Positions 1 to 10,297 of a stretch of DNA of 55,629 nucleotides are shown one piece after another. Both the position numbers and the translations under genes were made by a program. The stretch covers positions 20,220 through 75,848 of the forward strand of contig NAOQ01000030.1 in the NCBI GenBank assembly GCA_002751075.1. The letters are read 5' to 3'. Under the pieces are notes generated by a model that saw only the letters and a list, made by a program, of their open reading frames with translations, was not told where the DNA came from and searched no databases. How positions within the stretch are numbered: the stretch's first letter is position 1; every line of letters starts with the position of its first letter. Source of the DNA: Ichthyophonus hoferi. Lineage: Eukaryota > Opisthokonta > Ichthyosporea > Ichthyophonida > Ichthyophonidae.

Positions 1-150
1 TACTAACTTTATGTCGAGTTAGATGCTCTTTTTTTTTTCTGGGGGGTAGGGGCACTGCCAAAAGAAGTTTATTTATTATTCTGATGGAATTGGTCTATAT
101 CTATCTAACCGTTTTGGTACCGTAATTAGAACGTGATCATTTCTAGAACA

Positions 151-1773
151 GGGGTTTTCGATCCAAATGATGATAGATCTGTCGACCAATATGATAATTT
201 TCGCGATCCGAATTAATATATATATCTAGTTTTCCCGATCAAAAGGAGAGCAAAAAAATTGAAAAAAATTACGTCTTTTATTGTAGTAAAAACTGTTAGT
301 TCAAAACTTTTCTTGTTATATATATATATAACCGCTCTATAATTATTATTTTTCCTTCCGATTTACACCTGTATCTCATCATTTTCCAATAAAAGCTATT
401 AGTGTCCAGCTGTGATCTTCAAAAACTTTAAACTTATCATACTCTTCAACTTGCTTCACTTCCTTCCACATTCCGAGCTAACAACTAAATTCTTCCAAAC
501 CAAACCAAAAAAAAATCTTCCAATATGTAATATTTTTTTCAAAAAAATTGAATAAAGAGGAAGATATAACAGGTTTGAATTCAAGGACTGAATAACACCT
601 TAAAGGCCGGCAAAGTGATGAATTCTAGCGTTATCGAGGATAAAAACAGAATTAGTGATTCCTTTTTCATCACATCCTTTTAAAACTTTCCAAAAACAAG
701 CTTTAAAGTCTTCTCCATTAACTGCTTTATTATGAATTTTGTGGTATAATATACCATAACCATACTTATTTACGGCCGCTAAGATGGAAATACTTCTACT
801 TTGCAGAGCACCAACAGAAACATGTAGAGAAGTTCCAATGCGGGATCTTCTTTTTTTCGGTCGAATAAAGACTGAAAATCCAATTTCGTTGCACAATATC
901 AAGTAGTTCTCCTCAGTATTCTGTTACAGCCCTCTGAACTGCATAGCGTAATCAAAACATTTTCCAATCGTAGTTTCGTAATTTCTACGCTCCGGTGCAA
1001 GTGTTAGGTTTTTCAAGTGTAATGAAAACTGATAATATTTTTTATATAACGGAAGTTGTAACCTTTATAGAAATTTTGTCTTGCACCATTGCTGCGTGCA
1101 AGATCAGAAAGCCTTAGAAGGCAATTGTTATCTACTCATTTAAGAACTTTAAGTTTCTGGTCAGCTGAGAGCTTCGATCTCCTATCCCCGCCCCTAAGCG
1201 ACACAGTAGTTGTACTGAATTCTTTTGATTTTTTTTGCCATTTTATACACAGTTTTCTAGTGTAAATTTAAAGCCTTGGAAATATTCCTAGCATATATGC
1301 CGCAAGGGGTTTAACCTCTTCTATCCTTCTTGCCCACTATATGGTAGCTTTTGCTGCTCGTCATGATGTTCTTTGTATATATATGCTTTGTAAACTTTTT
1401 TTAAAAAAAATTCTTTCAACTTATATTTAACTTAGATGTTATCTAGCATGTCAGAAAATTTATGTTATAATTGCTATATATACATAACATGTCAACCGCG
1501 CTTTTTTCCCAACATAACATGCTGGCAACTATTGTCTAGCAAAAGGATGCCATGTATGCTATATACTTAGTAATCCTTTTTATTTTACAAGAATTTTATA
1601 TAATCCTTTGAAAACTACGTATTTTTTTTAAAAAATACATATTTTCCTTTTGATCGGGAAAATCATATACATATTACAATTTTAATCAGGAAAATTATCA
1701 TATATGATCGACAGATTATAATTTGGATCGCGAAGATTATCATAGAGATCTGTCATTCGGATCGAAACCTCCC
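151..1773 (-). mobile_element. Decayed Tc1/mariner-like (IS630 superfamily) DNA transposon
   Basis: The ends are imperfect inverted repeats of more than 100 bases. The left end begins with GGGGTTTTCGATCCAAATGA, and the right end reads the same way on the other strand, with AGATCTGT, TTCGCGATCC and CCCGATCAAAAGG present in both arms. Between them, on the minus strand, lies transposase-like coding sequence. A helix-turn-helix-like part (RRSKLSADQKLKVL, then LLRLSDLAR) lies near 1080-1200. A DDE part lies at 600-902, with NEIGFSVF, RSISILAAVNKYG, YHKIHNKAVNGEDF and ILDNARIHH. A degraded YLPLYSIFL block follows near 560. The first catalytic Asp appears as Asn (NEIGF where DExGF is usual), the glutamate block is lost, and stops interrupt the frame, including one just after KVL. 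It is therefore a dead copy of roughly normal length (1.6 kb). No target-site duplication is clear. Confidence 0.75.
600..902 (-). pseudogene. DDE transposase fragment (Tc1/mariner-like)
   Basis: This is the longest open piece of the transposase inside the 151-1773 transposon, 100 codons. It covers the middle of the DDE catalytic domain. The second catalytic Asp is present in ILDNARIHH, but the first Asp position reads Asn (CNEIGF). The piece lacks an N-terminal DNA-binding region in the same frame and lacks the third catalytic residue. The family assignment rests on the pattern of conserved blocks and their spacing. It is certainly inactive as it stands. Confidence 0.75.
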
Positions 1774-2781
1774 ATAATGAACGCATTGACACAATATAAT
1801 ATAATATAATATATAACGATAAACAAAGATTGGGAAAGTATAAATGAAAACGGAAATAACCAATAAAAGCCCGCCGCTCAAATACGAAGATAGATTAAGT
1901 AGAGCCGCCAAGGGATAGGGTTTTAGAATTGCTTATATATTTAGCAGACAGTGTTAAGATCTAATATTAAATTCTAAAAAGGCAGGTAATTGGAAGCGTT
2001 TAAATTGTGTTAAATACTAACAAAAACAATCAATTTCTATACCAAAACAACATGACATCTCGGGTATATAGATCTGGTAGCCATTTTGGTCAATCAGGAG
2101 CTGCTAACTAGAGTTTTTCCCGATGGTTGTGCGATTGTAACAGATAATACGTTCAGGTTCCAACAGACACCTATAAAGGAATGACATTTTTTTTTAAGTA
2201 TATATATGGAATTCTTATTTTAACAGTTGTAAGGCTGTAAGATAGTTTTCAATGAAATAAGCAAGTAATTATCGTATTCTTTCGCGCAATATGAGGGCTA
2301 GTACATATATTTGCACCATCTTTTCTATACACCTTTTTTTTTGTTTTTTTTTTTTTTTGGGGGTTTTTTTTTGTTTTTTTCTAATGGCCTCACTATATGA
2401 ACTTCTTAGATGAACTTATTCTATGGTATATTTTTGAAAATTTTCCCTAGTAATTACTGCTAATATAGTTCAACTGTCTTCTTGTCCTAACTTCTTTTTA
2501 GGAACATATACATACCTACTCATCGTGTGAGAAAAATACTTATTCCATGTTATGGATTTTCAGGTTTGTTGCCAATGGATATTGTAACGACCCTATGAGC
2601 GATCTCTTGACTGGAAATTTTATTTTATTAATTCAATAAGGCATTATACTGATTTTGTACTGTCTCCAGCTTAACTTCTTTAAACTACTAAAAATTTACT
2701 TTAGACTAGCTACTCTTATTTTGTGCTCAGTTAAAAGCATTTCTTCCAAATTATATTTTAAATATAAAGATAGTTAATGTA

Positions 2782-2850
2782 ATCTATTGGTGTTAAACAG
2801 CAATCTAAGATTCTATTAAAATAGAACCAGCCAATGGTAGAAATCCTGCA
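2782..2850. repeat. Dispersed ~70-base repeat, copy 1
   Basis: It begins ATCTATTGGTGTTAAAC and runs to AATGGTAGAAATCCTGCAA. The sequence recurs at 3724-3791 with a few substitutions. It encodes nothing obvious. It may be a fragment of a short interspersed or MITE-type element. Confidence 0.7.
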
Positions 2851-3723
2851 ACTATATATTAAGACATTTCAAATCATTGCTTAGGCATCCTGCCTAAGAC
2901 AAATCCTGCTGACTTGTTTAGAAATTCTAATAAAATTGTCTTAGCATATCTGTACTCCGTGTATGCAAAGGAAAATGTTTCAACGCCCGTTACTTCGGTA
3001 TTTTCTTTCCCTCTAAACGAATATAGGTCACAGGAACGCTCGTGTCTCTACTTACTATTTCCAGCATGGTAGCAGAGAAAGCTTATATAGTTTATCATCG
3101 TCACAAAACCTGGTAATTCTATTAAGTTAATGATCCACGAATGCCAAAAGCACTTCATCACTCTACCTTTATCCAATGGCCTCTACGTGTGGGAACTCAA
3201 TTTTATCGCACCTGCGCACTCTCTTCAAATCTATATTTTAACATTTCCAGCTTCAAAGTGACAAAGTGATACCAAAGTAAAAACAATTGGGCAACACCTG
3301 CATATCGCCTCAGCTGCCAGACGCCAGAGCAAGAGCCGGAGCCATAACCACAGCAAGAGCAAATGCAAGAGCAGGAGCCAGTGCGAAAAGGGACATTTAA
3401 TGTAGTGTTGTGAACTTTCCTATTTTTTTTTTCATTTTTCATTGGGTGCCATGCCACAGTCACTTCTGATTGTCATCTAGAATTATATAATTCACTTAGT
3501 AGAACTACAAGTCCACAGTTAAGTAGTCATCACCATGTTAAGGTTTTTTCATTTTCCTTTTTCATATTTTTATTACCTTAGGTAAAATAATCCGCCCATG
3601 CCAAGGGAGAGTGTTAAAACAAAAAATATTGAATTAATTTAGGTATTTCTTTATATAGCTATAACTATTCAATTTTATTGGCAATTCCTATTACATATGT
3701 AGCCTGGAAAAAGAGTTAGTGCC

Positions 3724-3791
3724 ATCTATTGGTGTTAAACGGCAATCCAAGATTATATTAAAATAGAACTAGCCAATGGTAGAGATGCTGA
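3724..3791. repeat. Dispersed ~70-base repeat, copy 2
   Basis: This is a direct copy of the 2782-2850 unit, sharing ATCTATTGGTGTTAAAC and GCCAATGGTAGA with scattered mismatches. The copies are about 0.9 kb apart, so they are not part of a tight tandem array. Confidence 0.7.
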
Positions 3792-4139
3792 AATTACCAA
3801 CATGTGCCATAAAAATCAATCCATAAAAATTATTCCAAAATTTAGCTAAACAATAACTAAATCTAAAGCTTCTGAATCACAGACATCAAATTGACAATAA
3901 ACTTAGGAAAAATCTTTGGCTTCTTAAAAATATGCAAAAACTTGAGGTATTCCTTGTTTACCTCTTGGGGTGTCTTGCCGATTTCAGCCGGTGTTTCTAT
4001 TATCTCACACATTACGTATGGCAGACGCAATTGCAAGCAGAGAATTAAACATAAACAAAAGAACTTTATTTGGCTTTATTTGGTATAACTGGAGAAAACA
4101 AGAGGATGATCCTACGTCAGACATAACTTCATTATGTTT

Positions 4140-5815
4140 CTAAATATACTTCGCCAGATATAGATTATTGGATAATTTGAGTATTAATATATTTATTAAA
4201 TAGCGGTTATTCACAGTCATGCTAAAGTAATTATAGTAACTCAGTAGTAATCGTTGATTGACAATTGACTCTGGTTCGCGTACTTCAATTAGGTTTTGCG
4301 TAGAGATATCTTCGGCTGGGCTAGCAGTAGAAACAATACTTAGTGTTGATCTACTTTCAATAGAAGACAATGTAATAGTAGGCTTATATATTGATTCTTT
4401 CTATTTATTGCGGTTGTACATTTATCGCGGGTGTCAATCATAGCTCGGTTCATCAATGGAATGAGTCCGATCGTAAAACTACCGTTTATGGAAGCCCACT
4501 GATCTTATCTAAATGATTTAATGCTATTTGTCACAACCCGATTGGCTCTATAGCTAATTATCTCATTTAATTAGTGCTCACAGCTCACATAACTAATAAA
4601 TTTACCTAATTAAGAACGTTGTGCTGCCAACTAATAATGGAGATTCTGCAAATCTACATATTCATCCATTCGGAGTTGAACGATCTTGCAACATTGATTA
4701 ATTAATTTATACTACGAGTGTTTCACACACGTTGTGTACATAGATATATTCCATATGTTATACTACGAGAATTGTGTTAAGCATCTGTCTGCACATAAGG
4801 TTTTCTTTATCCCAAGAGAATTGTAATGGCCTCATTAAATTTATAAATGGGCTTTATTAAAAGAGACCGTCATTTATGGCACATTGGACAGGCCAATCAC
4901 AACCCAATATGGTATATCCCAATGCCTTAGATTATTATGTTGGCTGAGAATGAAATGTTTTTTGAGATAGATCAATTATAGCTTGCAAATGATATTTTTA
5001 TATTAGCTCTTCGCATCTTCTGCTGTGAGCCTACAGCATAAGAATTTCTTTTATATTATTATTATTATCATTATATCTGTTTTTGTTTTATACCTAGGCA
5101 CATATTATGCCCAGAGAGAACAACAATAAAATGTTTGAAAATATTAGAAATAGGAATAGTATCGGGGATACTGACTTTTATTGGAAGATTATTGTCTGGC
5201 AACCTACAAGCTAAAGCTTTCAAAATCATTAATTTCTTTCTTGATACTGTGTCGTATATATTATAGCTAGAATCTAATTGTAGTGGATAAACGGTTATGG
5301 TATTGTTAATATTAGAAAAAGCGGCACCAGGCTTGACCAGTTGGCCTTCTAGTAAAGTGTCGGGATTGTATATTTCAACCTCTTTAGGAACTATAGACAT
5401 AATATGAATACATAAAAAGATACATTGAATTCTGGATTATAATTTTTTCTATGCATATCTAGTATTAGCAATAGTATTTTTTGGCTAATGAACAGTATAT
5501 CACTCAACTATTTTGGGCCCTTTATTACTGTATGAAGCCTTGCATTTATACTTTTTTTCCGCTCAAAACCAGTACTGTAATATTTCTACCAAATTAAAAA
5601 TGATCAATTACCAATTGGTCAAAACCTACACAGTATCTTATTGGTTGAGCATTTTTAACGTGGGGTTATTTCTGTGAATCAAATGAATTATTGACCACGA
5701 AGGTCTCCCTCAATATTAACTATGACGAACGTCTTTTCCTAGTCAGCAATTAGCAAATATAGTAAGTAAAGGACTGAACCGCCAAAGTGCTTTGAACGCT
5801 TTGGTTCCAACAGAC
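4140..5815 (-). mobile_element. LTR retroelement fossil (probably Ty1/copia type), broken
   Basis: The proposed outer edge is a TGTTGGAACCAAAGCGTTCA-like motif read on the minus strand near 5795-5812. The same motif starts the LTR copy at 13697. About 400 bases inside that edge an ORF (5071-5400, minus) begins with a PKEVE...NPDTL.EGQLV segment. A closely related segment follows the 13697 LTR at a similar distance. I infer a leader-proximal ORF of the same element family. A further short open stretch at 4140-4370 may belong to it. The remnant is old and clearly broken. The family assignment depends on the neighbouring copy that carries recognisable pol sequence, and the inner boundary is a guess. 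Confidence 0.4.
5071..5400 (-). pseudogene. ORF remnant of LTR element fossil, unrecognised protein
   Basis: This is a 109-codon open stretch with no domain I recognise. Its N-terminal part (PKEVEIYNPDTLLEGQLVKP) has a near match at 14041-14085 on the plus strand, just downstream of an LTR copy. It therefore belongs to a repeated element rather than to a host gene. It probably derives from the first ORF of the element. It is treated as a fossil. Confidence 0.4.
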
Positions 5816-6135
5816 CATTAAATCAACAACATATTATTGTCCGCATAGCACAAGAATATCAATGTGGACAGTAAAAGAGCAAGCAAATTCCACAAGAGAA
5901 AATTTTAATCGGCTGAACCTGATAAGGGTGACAGTACTAATTAACAGGTAAAACAAAGCTACCAATTATTGTTACTTTGCCGGGTTAGTCCGGCTCTTGA
6001 TGACATTTATTTGAGCAGAAAAAACTACTAATTTTTTATATAAAATTATGTCTTGCTAAAAAAGTGGCTATCTGTGTTTCACTTGGTTCTTTTACTACAA
6101 TTTATGAAAGCTAAGCCTTCCTCCATATAATTTAT
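5816..6135. other. AT-rich intergenic spacer
   Basis: I see no gene, RNA or repeat structure here apart from short A/T runs. Confidence 0.5.
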
Positions 6136-6715
6136 GAGTAATTGGAATGCTTAACAGCTTCCCACTTTTAATAATGTTCTATTTTTCCTTAGGAGCACAA
6201 AATTATTCTGGTTTAAATCTGCTATCTTGCATTTATTTCTATTACCTGTTTTATTTTTCTATATAATATATTTGAACGTCTTAATTTTTTTTTTGATATG
6301 TGGTTTTTCCCGGACCATATATAGATATATTAATCTTTTTTAACATTGAACTGTCTTTTAAAATTGATAATAAAGCCTCAATTTTGATTATCACAGAAAA
6401 ATCACTAATTTATATCCTAAACGAGTAATTGAAATGTTTAACAGCTTCCCACTTATATTAAGATGTTCTATTTGTCTTTAGGACTAGGAGCACGAAACTA
6501 TTTTGGCTTGAATCTGCCATCTTGCATTTATTTCTATTACCTGTTTTATCTTTCTATATAATATTTTGACTGTCTCAGTTTTTTTGATATGTGGTTTTTC
6601 CCGGGCTATATATAGATATATTAGTCTTTTTAAACATTAAACTGTCTCTTAAAATTGATAATTAAGCCTCAATTTTAATAAATACAGAAAAATCACTAAT
6701 TTATATCCTAATAGC
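6136..6715 (+). repeat. Tandem repeat, two copies of ~287 bases
   Basis: The two units start at 6136 and 6423, each with GAGTAATTG, then AACAGCTTCCCACTT. Both contain GCATTTATTTCTATTACCTG, GATATGTGGTTTTTCCCGG and AAAATCACTAATTTATATCC. In the first unit an ATG at 6147 opens a frame that reads MLNSFPLLIMFYFSLGA and is strongly hydrophobic. In the second unit the same frame starts MFNSFPL and then diverges. The arrangement recalls the array at 7556-8038, but here only one copy stays open, so coding is doubtful. Confidence 0.75.
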
Positions 6716-7555
6716 TTGATAAATTGGTAATATACTTTTGCATATCTAAAAAGTATGGTTATTTTTGTTTAAATTGAAATGAAAAATGTCAGCAATATCA
6801 TTTACTTACATGAGCCTGTAGTTTTATTCAATATAGCCCAACTCTAGTTCCAGTGACATGCTAATAAAACTACTTGAGATGTCCATACCAAAGACATTTT
6901 CGTTCGCGTCTATAAAGGCTCATTACATATTGTAGTTATGAAATCAATTATATTCTTTGCTTATAATTGTCTGCTTAATTTAGATAGTAGGTAAAAACAC
7001 TACTTAAGAGTCTCTAGACAATTAATTTCCCCTCCCCTTTTCCAAGTGTATTTTGTCAATAAGGTAAAAATATCTAACCATTACAACGCCATTAGAGATA
7101 TTTAGATGCCAAAAGTGGATAATGATTCATACTTGTCGTGTAACAGGTTTATGAGAAATAGTTTGAACCACCACTATTGAGCATTCATCGTGAGCAACAA
7201 ATATATTACATAATATCTGTTAAGTATACACCCGCACTAATGTGCATAACTAATGAATGTTTCTTAAAATATTACTTCAGTAGAGCAAACATTAACAGTT
7301 GCAGCGCACTGGCTACACCTTTAACATAAAGCCTACAAAGTCATTTTTATTCTTTTATTTACTTTTAACATTCTGCTGGATGGGTAAAGACTTATGTACC
7401 CTAATTAATAATACTTCATCAAAGCATTTTGTCAATTGCTGAAGTTAAATGTATTTTCATTTCATTGTCTACAAAAAGCTTATAGATCACTCAATATCTG
7501 ACACAAAATAGAGTAATATCGGGTCATAAACGATAGCCTTTTGTACATCTCAACA
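6716..7555. other. AT-rich intergenic stretch, nothing recognised
   Basis: No ORF of note, RNA gene or repeat was seen between the two tandem arrays. Confidence 0.5.
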
Positions 7556-7616
7556 CAATCATGTGTGGAGCTTATATATACATACTTATATACCATTATG
7601 TGTATATAAATCTATA

Positions 7617-7691
7617 ATGGGAAAGATCAGACTTCAACTTCCACTAATCTATTTCATGGTTCTTCATAACTCAGTTGCAGCAGCCTTCTAA
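7617..7691 (+). CDS. Leader-like micro-ORF, copy 1 (24 aa)
   Basis: The frame starts at the shared ATG and reads MGKIRLQLPLIYFMVL and then HNSVAAAF. It is a basic start, a hydrophobic core and a small-residue AAA stretch that resembles a signal-peptide cleavage region. It stops earlier than its two neighbours. No protein family is recognised. It may be a micropeptide, a first exon whose downstream exons I cannot see, or a decaying copy. Confidence 0.35.
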   Translation: MGKIRLQLPLIYFMVLHNSVAAAF

Positions 7692-7766
7692 CGGAACGGT
7701 GTCCAGTCTCTTCATTACAATCATGTGTGGAGCTTATATATACTATTATGTATACATAAAGTCATA

Positions 7767-7883
7767 ATGGGAACAACCAGACTTCAGCTTCCACTAATCT
7801 ATTTCATGGTTCTCCACAACTCCGTTACAGCAGCCTTTTTAACGGAACGGTCTCCTGCCACTTTTCAACACAATCATGTGTGA
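7767..7883 (+). CDS. Leader-like micro-ORF, copy 2 (38 aa)
   Basis: The same frame as copy 1 reads MGTTRLQLPLIYFMVLHNSV, then TAAFLTER and ten more residues before the stop. The differences from copies 1 and 3 are mostly conservative at protein level. A GAACG|GTC at the end of the conserved block is a poor but possible splice donor. If used, the segment would be a signal-peptide exon rather than a complete peptide gene. Confidence 0.4.
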   Translation: MGTTRLQLPLIYFMVLHNSVTAAFLTERSPATFQHNHV

Positions 7884-7927
7884 AACTTATATCTACCTAA
7901 ATATGTACCATTATATATATAATCATA

Positions 7928-8038
7928 ATGGGAACAATCAGACTACAGCTTCCACTAATTCATTTCATGTTTTTCCATAAATCAGTAACAGCAGCCTTTT
8001 TAATGGAACGGTGCACCGCCTCTTCATGCTTAGAGTGA
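7928..8038 (+). CDS. Leader-like micro-ORF, copy 3 (36 aa)
   Basis: The frame reads MGTIRLQLPLIHFMFFHKSV, then TAAFLMER, and ends with a short cysteine-containing tail (CTASSCLE). The conserved segment has the same length as in copies 1 and 2. Here the block ends GAACG|GTGCAC. A protein-level pattern kept across three copies is the main reason to list these ORFs. There is no homology evidence. Confidence 0.4.
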   Translation: MGTIRLQLPLIHFMFFHKSVTAAFLMERCTASSCLE

Positions 8039-8188
8039 AATGAGCAAGACAAAATTTCCTGCTGGGCGTTGATGACACCATTGGATGAAAATGGGTGTAT
8101 GGGCTCTGTTTTTGATCGTTGAACCCGTGTGGCATGTAATGCATTTACACTGCCCGGCCTGTTTAGAATTTTTATTTTTCAAGCATCA

Positions 8189-8899
8189 TTATGTCCTAAG
8201 ACACGATTGCTTTCTAGGCAACCCGCCCTTCTCCCTACTTTCTATTGGTATAGGTGAAGAAGAAATATGGGATGAAGAAGACATATGATCCAAATGATTT
8301 CTAATAGTTGTCCGCCTGGATAAAGGGGGTGACTTAAATAGCCGGAGCTCTTCATCAGTAGAACGAGATAATCTTCTTGCATGATCTCTAAACGAGGTGC
8401 CCTTTCGCCTCATGTTTGCCTGTGGAGTTAATACTGGAGAAGTGGGTGAGTTAAGTAGCCGGAACTCTGCATCAGCACGACGGGCTGAGCCTCTCGTTCG
8501 TTCTCTAAACGACCATCCCCTCTTTTTCTTTTTCATCGGTGGAGTTATTGGAGGTAATTCAGACACATCCCAATTAAATACCAGTGAACTACGAGCCTGT
8601 GGCTCCTCATTGGATGGAGGGCAATGAGAACTGCGTGCGGGTGACATAGTCATTGAATTGCTCAAAGGGCGAGAAGAGCGGGACATGGAACCACTGGGAA
8701 CATTGGAAGATAATGATGAGTTAGACTGTCCAGATGAAATATTGTTTGCCGAATAAATAGTTCTAATACGATTGGCTGTGGTGGCTTGGTTATTTGAAAG
8801 GTTGAGTGAGCTAGGTCTGTTGTGGCAATTTGTTCCTACGCCATGGCGAATACCGCATGACTTACATCGTTTTGTCTTTTTTTCCAAGGTGACTTGTAA
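8189..8899 (-). CDS. Terminal exon of an unrecognised Ser/Arg-rich protein with a duplicated motif
   Basis: The exon opens after a good acceptor (pyrimidine-rich CTCTCCTCTACCTTACAG) and runs about 236 codons to a TAA at 8189-8191. Near the start is a Cys/His cluster, CKSCGIRHGVGTNCHNR, which could bind zinc. A long Ser/Asn/Pro-rich stretch follows. Then comes a motif repeated twice: KKRGWSFRERTRG...ADAEFRLLNSP and RRKGTSFRDHARR...TDEELRLFKSP. The sustained open frame, the splice site and the protein-level repeat support real coding. Upstream exons should lie above 8950 on the same strand but were not found. I do not recognise the family. It looks largely disordered and may be nuclear or regulatory. 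Confidence 0.6.
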   Translation of the reverse strand, partial: LQVTLEKKTKRCKSCGIRHGVGTNCHNRPSSLNLSNNQATTANRIRTIYSANNISSGQSNSSLSSNVPSGSMSRSSRPLSNSMTMSPARSSHCPPSNEEPQARSSLVFNWDVSELPPITPPMKKKKRGWSFRERTRGSARRADAEFRLLNSPTSPVLTPQANMRRKGTSFRDHARRLSRSTDEELRLFKSPPLSRRTTIRNHLDHMSSSSHISSSPIPIESREKGGLPRKQSCLRT

Positions 8900-10052
8900 C
8901 TGTAAGGTAGAGGAGAGGAAAGTAAGACACTGGTGCGAAAGATTTTATGATTTATATTTATAGTAGAAAGTAAAATACAATAATTTTATAATTAACAGGG
9001 CAATCATATATAATAATATTTTAAAAGTGTATATTTTGTGTGTGCTTCAGTGTGCATGCCGACAAGTTTTTATGTGTATAGATTACTGATATTGTTGAAT
9101 ATATGATATATTATTTTGTAAAAATTCATACAGGTATGAAAGCTGTGACTTTATGTGTCTGTTTGTGTAAGTTTTATAGATTATAGTGTAGGATGTTTAT
9201 GAACACATGGTTGGCTTGTACTTTCAAAATAAATAAAGGAAAATTATGTCTGTCCTTGGGCCATGGAGATAAGAGATATGCCATTTGTTTAATAGAAATT
9301 ATAACAAATGACAAGGCTTACAGGCGCTACACTAAACACCTAAATGATCACACGAATTGCCTTGAGAGAAAATAAAATACTATTGCTGGAATGTAGAGAA
9401 CACCACTCATTCTTCCATCTATATTTACACATAAGCACAAGCCCATATATATAGGCGGTACACTCAAAGTACAGAGTGGTAGGATTGCAAAATTTGTATG
9501 GTCATTATTTTGACATAGAAACAAACGCATACACAATTAAGAAAAGTGTTGAAGTATATATAAATATGGCCTAAGTCTTATAATTTATGTAGTAGTAGTA
9601 GAAAATGCCAGGCTATAGATGAAACATAAGTTACTTACTCTCAAAATGCCCAAAATAAGATTAATAACACCACATAAAAATTCTGAGCAAGACAGCACAT
9701 CAGAAATCAAGTTTTTACCTTTGTAAATTCCACTCTTAGTTCGTCTATATTGTCTATACTGTCTATCTTTGTGTCATTTTGTTTTCGCTTACCCTTCCAC
9801 ATATGTGCAATGCTTGCGAATTTGTTTGCGAACGGCATTATTCTTATATAATTTATAGTCAATAATTAAACATGAGGAAAAACAATGAACCGTCAAGACT
9901 GATATAATGAACCGTCAGACCGATGTAGCCCTTTGTATTACTATTATCGTTATTCCTACAACCAATCACTTTCTTATGCAATGCAAGTCCCAATAGCAGG
10001 CAACAGAGAAGGCTTTCTCTAACTGATAGCGCATTATTAAATTAATGTAGAT
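8900..10052. other. AT-rich stretch, probably intron and upstream sequence of the 8189-8899 gene
   Basis: No further exon could be joined with confidence to the acceptor at 8900. Short open frames near 9193-9536 on both strands show no domain or repeat support. Confidence 0.4.
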
Positions 10053-10214
10053 TTATAGAACAATTGGTATTGTAGCTACCACACGAGAAAAATTTGAGCC
10101 ATAAAGTAATTGACTGCAGTAAATATCATTAGCTTCAGATAGCGATCTTTTAAATAGATTAGCACATTCTTCATCTACACCCCATCTAGGTTTGCTATGA
10201 ATCTCTAACGACAT
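10053..10214 (-). CDS. Small ORF (53 aa), unrecognised
   Basis: The frame starts MSLEIHSKPRWGVDEECANL and continues with FKRSLSEANDIYCSQLL to a TAA. Its composition looks protein-like (few A/T-biased residues, a mix of charged residues), unlike the surrounding AT-rich sequence. No family is recognised. It could be a small gene, a single exon, or a piece of a mobile element. Confidence 0.25.
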   Translation of the reverse strand: MSLEIHSKPRWGVDEECANLFKRSLSEANDIYCSQLLYGSNFSRVVATIPIVL

Positions 10215-10297
10215 CGTAAGATGAAATATAAAAATAGTACGTTGCCCAGTTTGTTGTTTTATTATTTATTTTTTTAAGGAATGTATATTTGGAGCAA

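Larger units (their letters stand above)
1774..4100. other. AT-rich intergenic stretch with a dispersed repeat
   Basis: No convincing gene is seen. Poly-T runs lie near 2330-2380. A repeat of about 70 bases occurs twice in the same orientation, at 2782-2850 and 3724-3791. A GC-richer patch near 3300-3385 is a low-complexity run of GAGC-type triplets, and the minus-strand reading frame across it has cysteine- and serine-rich content typical of such repeats rather than of a protein. Confidence 0.6.
7556..8038 (+). repeat. Three tandem units (~153-162 bases), each with a TATA-like box and a leader-like ORF
   Basis: The units start at 7556, 7718 and 7871 with CAATCATGTGTG(G/A)A. Each then has a TTATATAT or similar stretch, CATAATGGGAA or similar, a block coding for RLQLPLI, and AACGGAACGGT (AATGGAACGGT in the third). 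The units differ at scattered positions but preserve the short frame that begins at the shared ATG. The TATA-like stretch lies roughly 40-50 bases before each ATG. This looks like a tandem duplication of a small promoter plus the start of a coding sequence. Confidence 0.8.

Noticed and set aside
3203-3463. 86-codon Cys/Ser/Gly-rich minus-strand ORF
   Set aside because: Its unusual composition comes from a short triplet-type repeat (AGCAAGAGC...). There is no other coding signal.
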